A DNA stretch of 29,780 nt from CAZJBS01 sp964544475 (lineage in GTDB: Bacteria; CLD3; SB21). Within the stretch, counting starts at the first letter, position 1, and every line of letters begins with the position of its first letter. Below the pieces are notes generated by a model. It ran no database searches, was not told where the DNA came from, and was given only the letters and a program-made list of their open reading frames with translations. The position numbers and the translations under genes are program-made. The DNA is taken from NCBI GenBank assembly GCA_964544475.1, contig CAZJBS010000037.1, positions 1 through 29,780 on the forward strand, in the 5' to 3' direction. Shown here one piece after another: positions 1 to 6,511 of this stretch.

Positions 1-140
1 CCGAAGACTGCTGAAAGAATTGTCATCTTCATAAGTCACCCTTAATTTTGATCTTCGTAACCAGATAGAAAATTAGTGGGAGCTACGGCTCCTATGAATG
101 CCAAAATACAACAGTTACACATGATAGACTATGACAATTA
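1..140. other. Intergenic region downstream of the aminotransferase
   Basis: No gene is supported here. The stretch is AT-rich and holds the 3' flank of the minus-strand aminotransferase, including a GC hairpin at 78-93. A second, weaker inverted repeat (ACATGATA at 119-126 against TATCATGT at 139-146) overlaps the aminotransferase stop codon. Confidence 0.5.
78..93 (-). terminator. Possible weak terminator of the aminotransferase gene
   Basis: GGGAGC-TACG-GCTCC(T) forms a 5-6 bp GC stem with a tetraloop. On the minus strand it is followed by ACTAATTTTC, a modest U-rich tail. It lies about 50 bases beyond the stop codon. The stem is short and the U tract is interrupted, so the call is tentative. 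Confidence 0.35.
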
Positions 141-1310
141 TCATGTTAGAACGCGAGTCAACTCCTGCAACGCCCGCGCCATCCTTTCCTCCTTCTCCCC
201 GGTGAAACACAACCTCACGTACAGACCAAAGTCCTTTCCAAAATCCTCCCCGGGAGCCACGGCCACGCCAGCTTCGAGGCATGATTTCATCACATCCCAG
301 TAGTTCCTTCCCCTCAGATAGGGTTCGATCGAAAAGAATACAAAATACGTTCCTTCCGGAATCGGGCATTGAATGCGCAGGTTGGCCAGACACGTATCGC
401 GGAGCGTCTGATAAGCCGAAACCACCCCGGGCATCCAGGACTTCCGCTTTCTGACGGGTTCCACCATCATCTGCTGAGCCATCGTCGAAGGACTGTACAA
501 TTGGTGCACCATCACCTTGTTGAGTTTCGTTATCGTTTCCGGCGCGGCGGCGACGTATCCAAGCCGCAGTCCGGCGAACATAAAAATCTTGGAAAACGTG
601 AATACCGACACCGTCCGGCCCATCATGCCCGGCAAAGTCGATGGAGAAACATGTTCGCGCCCGTCAAACGTCATGCCGTCGTACGCTTCGTCCGAAATAA
701 CCCACAGGTCGTGCTTTGCCGCAAATCGGGCCACCTGCTCCAGGTGAACCCTGGAGAGTACCTTGCCACTGGGGTTGTTTGGTGAATTCAAGTAAATCGC
801 CGTCATCTTGGATGTCACGAAACGACCAAGATATTCTTCCACATCGAGACCCGGCTGTTCATATAATTTCATATAGAAGGGCGCCTCGACGACGTTGCCG
901 CCGGCCATGCGCACCATGCCCGGAAAAAAGGGCCAACACGGCGTCGGCACCAGAACGTCATCGCCGGGATCGACCAGACTCATCATCGACGCACTCAGCG
1001 CATTCGTGGCGCCGGCCGTTACAAGGATGTGATCTCGCGTGACAACCATCCCGTTGTCTTCCCGCAATTTCTCGGCCAGCATTTTCCGAAGCCTGTCCAC
1101 ACCAAATGTGTTGCAGTACCGGAAAAAATCGTCAGACGATCGCATGAAATCTTCCGATAGCGGCAGCGGGTAAACCGGACGCCGATGCGTGTCACCTATG
1201 TGCAACTTGTGAATATCTTTGCCACGGGCTTTGAATTGGTCCCTGAAGCGCTCGTACACCGAGGCCGGAAGTTCGTCAACGCGTCCTGCAAACCGTGGAA
1301 ATCTGGGCAT
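141..1310 (-). CDS. Pyridoxal-phosphate aminotransferase, class I (aspartate aminotransferase-like fold)
   Basis: A 389-residue fold-type I PLP enzyme, the usual length for the family, expected to move an amino group between an amino acid and a 2-oxo acid in the cytoplasm. Visible motifs, in order: the cofactor-phosphate loop TAGATNA (about residues 98-104); NSPNNPSG (about 176-183) with the PLP-ring Asn; SDEAYDG (about 206-212) with the PLP Asp and Tyr; the Schiff-base lysine in FSKIFMFAGLRLGY (K241); and the substrate-carboxylate Arg in VRLCFTG (R366). A GTG lies three codons upstream at 1319, but AAGGAG at 1324-1319 sits 8 bases before the ATG at 1310, so that ATG is chosen. The gene is transcribed away from dnaN and stands alone. 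Substrate cannot be told from sequence: aspartate, alanine, aromatic or kynurenine-type acceptors are all possible. Confidence 0.9.
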   Translation of the reverse strand: MPRFPRFAGRVDELPASVYERFRDQFKARGKDIHKLHIGDTHRRPVYPLPLSEDFMRSSDDFFRYCNTFGVDRLRKMLAEKLREDNGMVVTRDHILVTAGATNALSASMMSLVDPGDDVLVPTPCWPFFPGMVRMAGGNVVEAPFYMKLYEQPGLDVEEYLGRFVTSKMTAIYLNSPNNPSGKVLSRVHLEQVARFAAKHDLWVISDEAYDGMTFDGREHVSPSTLPGMMGRTVSVFTFSKIFMFAGLRLGYVAAAPETITKLNKVMVHQLYSPSTMAQQMMVEPVRKRKSWMPGVVSAYQTLRDTCLANLRIQCPIPEGTYFVFFSIEPYLRGRNYWDVMKSCLEAGVAVAPGEDFGKDFGLYVRLCFTGEKEERMARALQELTRVLT

Positions 1311-1478
1311 GGTTATCACTCCTTGGAAAAGTCCTGTTCATGTCCGACGATGGGCGGAAAAGCTTCGGACCTCGGGATGAACTCATCACCATGGAAGCTA
1401 CTTCACGACGTCATGAAATGCAACCGCCCGAACCGTCGATTGCCCAGAATCGGCGTAAAATCAAGGGTTCGCGGGAAG

Positions 1479-1506
1479 TCGCCCGTTTCGAGACGGGCGA
1501 TTTTTT
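1479..1506 (+). terminator. Rho-independent terminator upstream of the dnaN promoter
   Basis: An 8-bp perfect stem, TCGCCCGT / ACGGGCGA, with a 6-base loop is followed directly by six T residues. It faces the plus strand, yet no plus-strand gene lies upstream of it in the window. It would stop transcription entering dnaN from the left, or end an unannotated small RNA. Confidence 0.75.
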
Positions 1507-1525
1507 GCTTGAATTTGAGTCAAAA

Positions 1526-1553
1526 TTGACCTATCCTTGCACGAATTTATAGT
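1526..1553 (+). promoter_or_regulatory. Predicted sigma70-type promoter of the dnaN operon
   Basis: TTGACC at 1526-1531 and TATAGT at 1548-1553 are separated by 16 bases, 20 bases past the terminator's T run. The predicted start is near 1560, giving a leader of about 60 bases with AGGAG at 1605-1609, nine bases before the dnaN ATG. Confidence 0.5.
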
Positions 1554-1618
1554 TCGCTCAACCCATAGCCATCATCCGGAATGCCATTGCGTCACTCAAA
1601 ACCCAGGAGCATGCCATC

Positions 1619-2731
1619 ATGAAGTTCACCGTATCCCAGGCTGACTTAAGCAAAGGTCTGAGCAAGGTCATCAGCGTGGTGCCGGCCAAAACGACGCTCC
1701 CGTTTTTGGGTAATATTTTGTTTCGTGTGCAGGACGGATCGCTGACGCTCACCGCGACCGATCTCGATGTGTCCATTACGACAAGGATTGGCGTCAACGC
1801 CCAGAAGCCCGGCAGCATCACCGTGCCGTCCCGCCAGCTCAGCGACCTGATCAAGAATCTGCCGAACATCCCTCTGGATATTTCTGCCGACGCCCAATAC
1901 AAACTGACGATCACGTGCGACAAAGGTACCTACAAACTATCGGGTGAATCCGACGACGATTACCCGGCGCTGCCGGTGATCGACGAAAAAGGTCACCTGA
2001 AGATCGACGCCAAACAGCTTTCGCGCATGATCGGAAAAACAACCTTCGCGGTTTCGTCGGACCAGTTGCGTCCGGCGCTGACCGGCGTGTTGTTCCAGAT
2101 TCACGAGAAGGAATTCCGTCTGGTCGCGACCGATGGCCATCGTCTGGCAAAGATCGAATATTCGAAATTCGAATCGACGATCAAGACCAAACTGAACGTT
2201 ATTGTGCCGCCCAAAGCGCTCAACGAAGTGGCCAAGGAAAGCAAGGACACGACCACGCTGAGCATCGGCGAAAATCACATCCGGTTTGACATGGGCGAAA
2301 CCCAGGTCTACAGCCGGATCATCGATGAGACGTATCCCGACTACGAACGCGTCATCCCGACCAACAACGACCGCAAGCTGACCGTGGATACGCACACGTT
2401 GAAAGACGCGTTGCGGCGCGTTTCGATCTTCGCCAACCCGGTGACGCACCAGGTCCGGATCGCCCTGTCGAGCGGCCAGGTGGCCGTGTCCGCCGAGGAT
2501 ATCGACGGCGGCAACACCGGTATGGAAAAAGTGCCGGCGCAGTTCGACGGCGAGGAACTCCAGATCGGCTACAATTCGCAACTGGTGTTGTCGTCGCTGG
2601 GCAATGTCGACACACCGGAAGCGGTCATCATGTTCAAAGGGCCGACCAGCGCGGGCATTGTGACGCCGGTGTCCCAGGCGGACAACGAAAACCAAATGAT
2701 GCTCGTGATGCCCGTACGTCTCAACGACTAG
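1619..2731 (+). CDS. dnaN: DNA polymerase III beta subunit (sliding clamp)
   Basis: A 370-residue protein with the length and three-fold clamp-domain layout of DnaN. The homodimeric ring encircles DNA and tethers polymerase III and other partners for processive synthesis. The N-terminus (MKFTVSQADLSKGLSKV) and the segment AKTTLPFLGNIL, which leads into the first clamp fold, are typical. The middle domain has FAVSSDQLRPALTGVLF and VATDGHRLA. The C-terminus ends in the characteristic VMPVRL segment that lines the partner-binding pocket. The start is set by AGGAG nine bases upstream. The first gene of the long plus-strand block; recF follows after 3 bases. dnaA, often the left neighbour of dnaN, is replaced here by a divergent aminotransferase. 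Confidence 0.97.
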   Translation: MKFTVSQADLSKGLSKVISVVPAKTTLPFLGNILFRVQDGSLTLTATDLDVSITTRIGVNAQKPGSITVPSRQLSDLIKNLPNIPLDISADAQYKLTITCDKGTYKLSGESDDDYPALPVIDEKGHLKIDAKQLSRMIGKTTFAVSSDQLRPALTGVLFQIHEKEFRLVATDGHRLAKIEYSKFESTIKTKLNVIVPPKALNEVAKESKDTTTLSIGENHIRFDMGETQVYSRIIDETYPDYERVIPTNNDRKLTVDTHTLKDALRRVSIFANPVTHQVRIALSSGQVAVSAEDIDGGNTGMEKVPAQFDGEELQIGYNSQLVLSSLGNVDTPEAVIMFKGPTSAGIVTPVSQADNENQMMLVMPVRLND

Positions 2732-2734
2732 CGT

Positions 2735-3859
2735 ATGCACGTTGGCCATCTGCGCACAAAAGACTTCCGCAACACCACGCACGGCGAGATCGATTTTTCG
2801 GATGGCATCCATATCTTTCACGGGCACAACGGGCAGGGGAAAACATCCATCCTCGAAGCTATTTATTATCTTTGTTTGTCCAAGAGTTTCAAAACGCAGG
2901 ACGACGCGTCCGCCGTACGTTTTGACCAAACGTTCTTTGACATTGAAGGCCGGTTTTGCCGGACGGAACACGCCGGCATGGAAACGTCCGTCCGGGTCAT
3001 CGTGCACCGTACCGACGGGAAATCGGTACTGGTCGACCGCAAACGGCTCGATCGTTTTTCCGAATTGATCGGGCGGTTTCCGGCGGTGGTGTCGGCCCCG
3101 GAGGACGTGACCACCGTGGCCGGCGCGCCGGGACTACGACGCCGCTGGCTCGATATGGCCTTGTCGCAGATCCACTTGGTTTATCTCAAGGATCTCCAGG
3201 CCTACCGGCAGGCGCTCCGCCAGCGTAATGCGCTTCTGGACTCGGAGTCGCTCCGGCGCGACAGTCTGGACGCCTGGGATGACGCGCTCGCCCAACACGG
3301 AACGCGTGTGCTGGCCAAACGCCTTGAATTTGTCCGATCGTTTGCGAGTCTGGTCGAAACAGTCTACCGGCATCTCGCGTCCCCGGACGAAGCGGTGCAG
3401 TTGGAATACCGGACCACCATCGGCCCCGTGCCGGACGACGAAAAGTCCCTGCAAAGGCAATTTCAGGACACCCTGGTTCAGGGGCGTGAACGTGATATTC
3501 AGCGCCGGACGACCACGGTGGGACCGCACAAGGATGACCTGGTGTTTTTGCTCAATGGGCGGAGTATTCGCGATTACGGTTCGCAAGGCCAATTGAAAAC
3601 ATTTGCCCTGGCGCTGAAATTGGCCGAGTTCCTGTATGTCACCGACCACCTCGATGAGAAGCCGTTGCTTCTGCTCGACGATGTTTTTTCTGAACTGGAT
3701 TGGAACCGTCGGAACCGGTTGGTACAGTATCTGGATCGCGCCGGCCAGGTGTTTCTGACAAGCGCCGATTATCTGCCACCGTTTGAGGTCGAAAAGGAAT
3801 TGAAATATTATAAAGTGGAAAACGCCGTGGTGAGTGAAGCCAAACCGGAGTTTGCTTGA
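2735..3859 (+). CDS. recF: DNA replication and repair protein RecF
   Basis: A 374-residue SMC-like ATPase that works with RecO and RecR to load RecA onto gapped DNA at stalled forks. The N-terminus (HLRTKDFRN) is followed by the Walker A loop GHNGQGKT (residues 30-37). Further along are the ABC signature region GSQGQLKTFALALKLAE (from about 282) and the Walker B/D-loop segment LLLLDDVFSELD (about 311-322). Length is normal for RecF. The ATG lies 3 bases after the dnaN stop with no clear Shine-Dalgarno sequence, suggesting translational coupling to dnaN. Its last four bases overlap the TTG start of the next gene. Confidence 0.96.
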   Translation: MHVGHLRTKDFRNTTHGEIDFSDGIHIFHGHNGQGKTSILEAIYYLCLSKSFKTQDDASAVRFDQTFFDIEGRFCRTEHAGMETSVRVIVHRTDGKSVLVDRKRLDRFSELIGRFPAVVSAPEDVTTVAGAPGLRRRWLDMALSQIHLVYLKDLQAYRQALRQRNALLDSESLRRDSLDAWDDALAQHGTRVLAKRLEFVRSFASLVETVYRHLASPDEAVQLEYRTTIGPVPDDEKSLQRQFQDTLVQGRERDIQRRTTTVGPHKDDLVFLLNGRSIRDYGSQGQLKTFALALKLAEFLYVTDHLDEKPLLLLDDVFSELDWNRRNRLVQYLDRAGQVFLTSADYLPPFEVEKELKYYKVENAVVSEAKPEFA

Positions 3860-4155
3860 ACGCGAAATCCCAGGTCAAAATCCAGAACGTTGGCGATCTG
3901 CTGGGTCAGTTGATGAACAGCCTGGGCATTGCCGACCGGGTCCATGAGCAACGCGTACTGCAGGAATTCGATCGGATCATGGGACCGGAATTTTGCCGGC
4001 GCGTCCACGCGGTCAAAATTGACCGCGGCGTGTTGTTTTTGCAGGTGGCCAGCAGCGCGTGGCGGCAGGAACTCTATTATCAAAAACAGCTCATCCGCGA
4101 CCGCCTCAACGGCGCGCTTGGTGAACGATTGGTCAAAGAAATCATTCTGGCTTAA
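3856..4155 (+). CDS. dciA: DUF721 / DciA-like protein (replicative helicase loading)
   Basis: A 99-residue protein of the DUF721 family, whose DciA members help load the replicative helicase DnaB at initiation in bacteria lacking DnaC/DnaI. The recognisable core runs from VGDLLGQLMNSLGIADRV through W/F-E-FDRIMGPEF, then a strand-rich part (VKIDRGVLFLQVASSAWRQEL) and the helix YQKQLIRDRLN. The start is a TTG overlapping the recF stop (TTGA), supported by GGAG at 3847-3850 five bases upstream. Position between recF and gyrB is the usual DUF721 context. The symbol is by family analogy; a general nucleic-acid-binding role is the alternative. Confidence 0.82.
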   Translation: MNAKSQVKIQNVGDLLGQLMNSLGIADRVHEQRVLQEFDRIMGPEFCRRVHAVKIDRGVLFLQVASSAWRQELYYQKQLIRDRLNGALGERLVKEIILA

Positions 4156-4181
4156 CTGTATGGAAAGGACGACAAAACCGT

Positions 4182-6140
4182 ATGGCCGCTGAAGACAAAG
4201 AAGTCAAAAAGACGAGCAAATACGACGCCGACAAGATACAGGTGCTTGAAGGCTTGGAGCATGTCCGGCGCCGTCCGGCCATGTACATAGGTGATGTCGG
4301 CACCCGCGGCCTTCACCATCTGGTATATGAAATTGTCGACAATTCCGTTGATGAAGCTATGGCGGGATATTGTTCCGAAATTTCTGTTTCAATCAACAAA
4401 GACAACAGCATCACCGTGATGGACAATGGCCGTGGCATTCCGGTCGACATGCACAAGACCGAAAAGAAACCCGCCGTGGAAGTGGTCATGACCGTCCTGG
4501 GCGCTGGTGGAAAATTTGACAAAAATACGTACAAGGTTTCCGGCGGTTTGCACGGCGTCGGCGCCTCCGTGGTCAACGCCCTTACGGAATGGTGTGAAGT
4601 CGAGGTGCACCGCGACGGCACCGTTTATCGGCAAAAATACGAAAAAGGCAAGGCCACGACAAAAGTCGAGGAAAAGAAATTCACCGCGTCCGCCTTTTAC
4701 AGGAAAGCCTCGGACACCGGCACGTTGGTGACGTTTCTGGCGGACAATACGATTTTCAAAAAAATCGCATGGTCTTTCGAAACACTGGCCAGCCGCATGA
4801 GGGAACTCGCGTTTCTGAACCGCGACCTGAAGATCACGCTGGAAGACAAAAACGAAAACAAAACCGAAGTCTATCATTACGAAGGCGGTATTTCGGAGTT
4901 TGTACAGTACCTGGACGAATCGCGCCAGACCTTCATGAAGAAACCGGTCTTCATCACGGCCGAGAAAGAAGGCGTGCCCGTGGAAATCGCTTTCCAGTAC
5001 AACGATTCCTACACGGAAAACGTTTTCAGCTATGTCAACAACATCAATACGGTGGAAGGCGGAACCCACCTCTCCGGCTTTCGCACCGCCCTGACACGGA
5101 CGCTTAACAATTATGCCACGAAAAACAACCTGATCAAGGAAAAGGAAGGCATTGCGATCACCGGCGATGACACGCGCGAAGGCCTGACCGCGATCATCAG
5201 CGTCAAGGTGCCCGAGCCGCAATTTGAAGGACAAACCAAGACCAAGCTGGGCAACGGGGAAGTGAAAGGCATCGTGGAGTCGGCGGTGGGCGAGGGCTTG
5301 ATGGAATTCCTGGAAAAGAGCCCCGGCATGGCCAAGCAGATTATCGAAAAATGCGTCATGGCCGCGCGCGCCCGTGAAGCGGCCCGCAAGGCGCGCGATC
5401 TGACCCGGAAGAAGAACGCGCTCGAAAACTCGGGCCTGCCCGGGAAACTCGCCGATTGCACGATCAATGATCCGCAATTCTGTGAAGTGTATCTGGTCGA
5501 GGGCGATTCGGCCGGCGGGTCGGCGAAACAGGGACGGGACCGGCGGTTCCAGGCCATTCTGCCGTTGAAAGGAAAAATCCTCAACGTCGAGAAAGCTCGT
5601 CTGGACAAGATGCTGTCCAACGACGAAATTCTGACCATTATCAGCGCCCTGGGCACCGGGATCGGCTCGGAAGATTTCAATGTGGCCAATCTCCGCTACG
5701 GCAAGATCATCATCATGACCGATGCCGACGTGGACGGTTCCCATATCCGCACGTTGTTGCTGACGTTCTTGTTCCGCCACATGCGTGAATTGATAGAAGC
5801 CGGTCATGTGTACATCGCACAGCCGCCGTTGTATCGCCTGAAAAAAGGCAAAGAGGAAAAATACGCGTTCGACGACGAAGAAAAAGGGGCGTTTCTCAAA
5901 CAATGGGGCGCCACCGAAGACAGTGTCCATATTCAACGGTACAAAGGTCTCGGGGAAATGAATCCGGAACAGCTGTGGAGCACGACCATGGACCCGGACA
6001 AACGCGTCCTGCTGCAGGTGTCGATCGAAGACGCCGCCACGGCGGACCACGTTTTCTCGACCCTGATGGGCGACGCCGTCGAGCCGCGCCGGAAATTCAT
6101 CGAAGACAACGCCAAGTATGTCCGTAATCTGGATGTGTAA
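4182..6140 (+). CDS. gyrB: DNA gyrase subunit B
   Basis: A 652-residue ATPase subunit of gyrase, which with GyrA introduces negative supercoils in an ATP-dependent way. The GHKL ATPase motifs are visible: EIVDNSVDEA with the Mg-binding Asn, DNGRGIPV, and the lid motif SGGLHGVGASVVNAL. The transducer domain follows, then the TOPRIM metal site: EGDSAGGSAKQGRDR (E440) and DADVDGSHIRTLL (D514, D516, D518). The C-terminal tail has the conserved QRYKGLGEMNPEQLW. The length matches the short GyrB form, without the approximately 165-residue insertion of E. coli GyrB. A GGAAAGGA element lies about 12 bases upstream of the ATG. orf93 starts 3 bases after the stop. Confidence 0.97.
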   Translation: MAAEDKEVKKTSKYDADKIQVLEGLEHVRRRPAMYIGDVGTRGLHHLVYEIVDNSVDEAMAGYCSEISVSINKDNSITVMDNGRGIPVDMHKTEKKPAVEVVMTVLGAGGKFDKNTYKVSGGLHGVGASVVNALTEWCEVEVHRDGTVYRQKYEKGKATTKVEEKKFTASAFYRKASDTGTLVTFLADNTIFKKIAWSFETLASRMRELAFLNRDLKITLEDKNENKTEVYHYEGGISEFVQYLDESRQTFMKKPVFITAEKEGVPVEIAFQYNDSYTENVFSYVNNINTVEGGTHLSGFRTALTRTLNNYATKNNLIKEKEGIAITGDDTREGLTAIISVKVPEPQFEGQTKTKLGNGEVKGIVESAVGEGLMEFLEKSPGMAKQIIEKCVMAARAREAARKARDLTRKKNALENSGLPGKLADCTINDPQFCEVYLVEGDSAGGSAKQGRDRRFQAILPLKGKILNVEKARLDKMLSNDEILTIISALGTGIGSEDFNVANLRYGKIIIMTDADVDGSHIRTLLLTFLFRHMRELIEAGHVYIAQPPLYRLKKGKEEKYAFDDEEKGAFLKQWGATEDSVHIQRYKGLGEMNPEQLWSTTMDPDKRVLLQVSIEDAATADHVFSTLMGDAVEPRRKFIEDNAKYVRNLDV

Positions 6141-6143
6141 GGC

Positions 6144-6425
6144 ATGAGCGAAGCATTCAAAGACTACATGGCCAGACGAAAGGCCGGCTGGAAACACTTT
6201 CATGCGTGGGAAATGGAATTCCAACGCCAGGAATGGGTCGGAAGGACCTTTGAAGAAAAGGCGGCCGTGCTGGATGCCATGCTCTCCCAGGTCAGGGAGC
6301 GCCATCCGGAATACCTCGTTTCGAATGCCGACACCGATGCGCGCCTGCGTCGTGAACTGTCCCATGACATCCTGACACGGAAGCGCTGGCGGATTTTGGA
6401 TCAACGGTTGCGCCGGTATGAATGA
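6144..6425 (+). CDS. Small hypothetical protein between gyrB and gyrA
   Basis: A 93-residue, highly charged, Arg/Glu-rich protein that I do not recognise. It has no signal peptide, membrane segment or cysteine pair and looks mostly alpha-helical. Aromatic residues are frequent near the N-terminus (WKHFHAWEMEF) and the C-terminus is basic (RKRWRILDQRLRRYE). It starts 3 bases after the gyrB stop, so it is probably translated from the gyrase transcript. Coding character is supported by the tight spacing and by a frame that fills the gap. A gyrase-associated or nucleic-acid-binding role would be a guess from position and charge only. Confidence 0.7.
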   Translation: MSEAFKDYMARRKAGWKHFHAWEMEFQRQEWVGRTFEEKAAVLDAMLSQVRERHPEYLVSNADTDARLRRELSHDILTRKRWRILDQRLRRYE

Positions 6426-6508
6426 TGAACGAACTTACGTTGGATATCGCCGGTGACCATATAAAGAATTCTATTTTGTCGGAATTGGAAATCAAAGGAG
6501 ACCATTGA
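6422..6508 (+). CDS. Possible 28-residue leader peptide upstream of gyrA
   Basis: An ATG at 6422 overlaps the orf93 stop (ATGA). The frame reads MMNELTLDIAGDH and onward for 28 codons to a TGA at 6506-6508, three bases before the gyrA ATG. It spans the gyrA Shine-Dalgarno sequence, so its translation could couple gyrA to the upstream genes. There is no homology evidence, and it may simply be an untranslated spacer. Confidence 0.25.
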   Translation: MMNELTLDIAGDHIKNSILSELEIKGDH

Positions 6509-6511
6509 TAC

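Larger units (their letters stand above)
1311..1618. other. Divergent intergenic region between aminotransferase and dnaN
   Basis: About 300 bases hold the aminotransferase ribosome-binding site, an intrinsic terminator on the plus strand (1479-1506), a sigma70-like promoter (1526-1553) and the dnaN leader. The short plus-strand open frames here show no recognisable protein character. No cluster of DnaA boxes (TTATNCACA) was seen, so there is no evidence of an origin in this gap. Confidence 0.6.

Noticed and set aside
1311..1319. GTG start for the aminotransferase three codons upstream
   Set aside because: The GTG overlaps the AAGGAG ribosome-binding sequence, which is ideally spaced for the ATG at 1310.
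1937..3007. Long minus-strand open frame across dnaN and recF
   Set aside because: It crosses two certain genes on the opposite strand and has no family resemblance.
4389..6404. Very long open frame (about 670 codons) antisense to gyrB
   Set aside because: It lies entirely opposite gyrB and orf93, which have unmistakable motifs. The translation has no recognisable domain and is the expected product of codon bias on the other strand.
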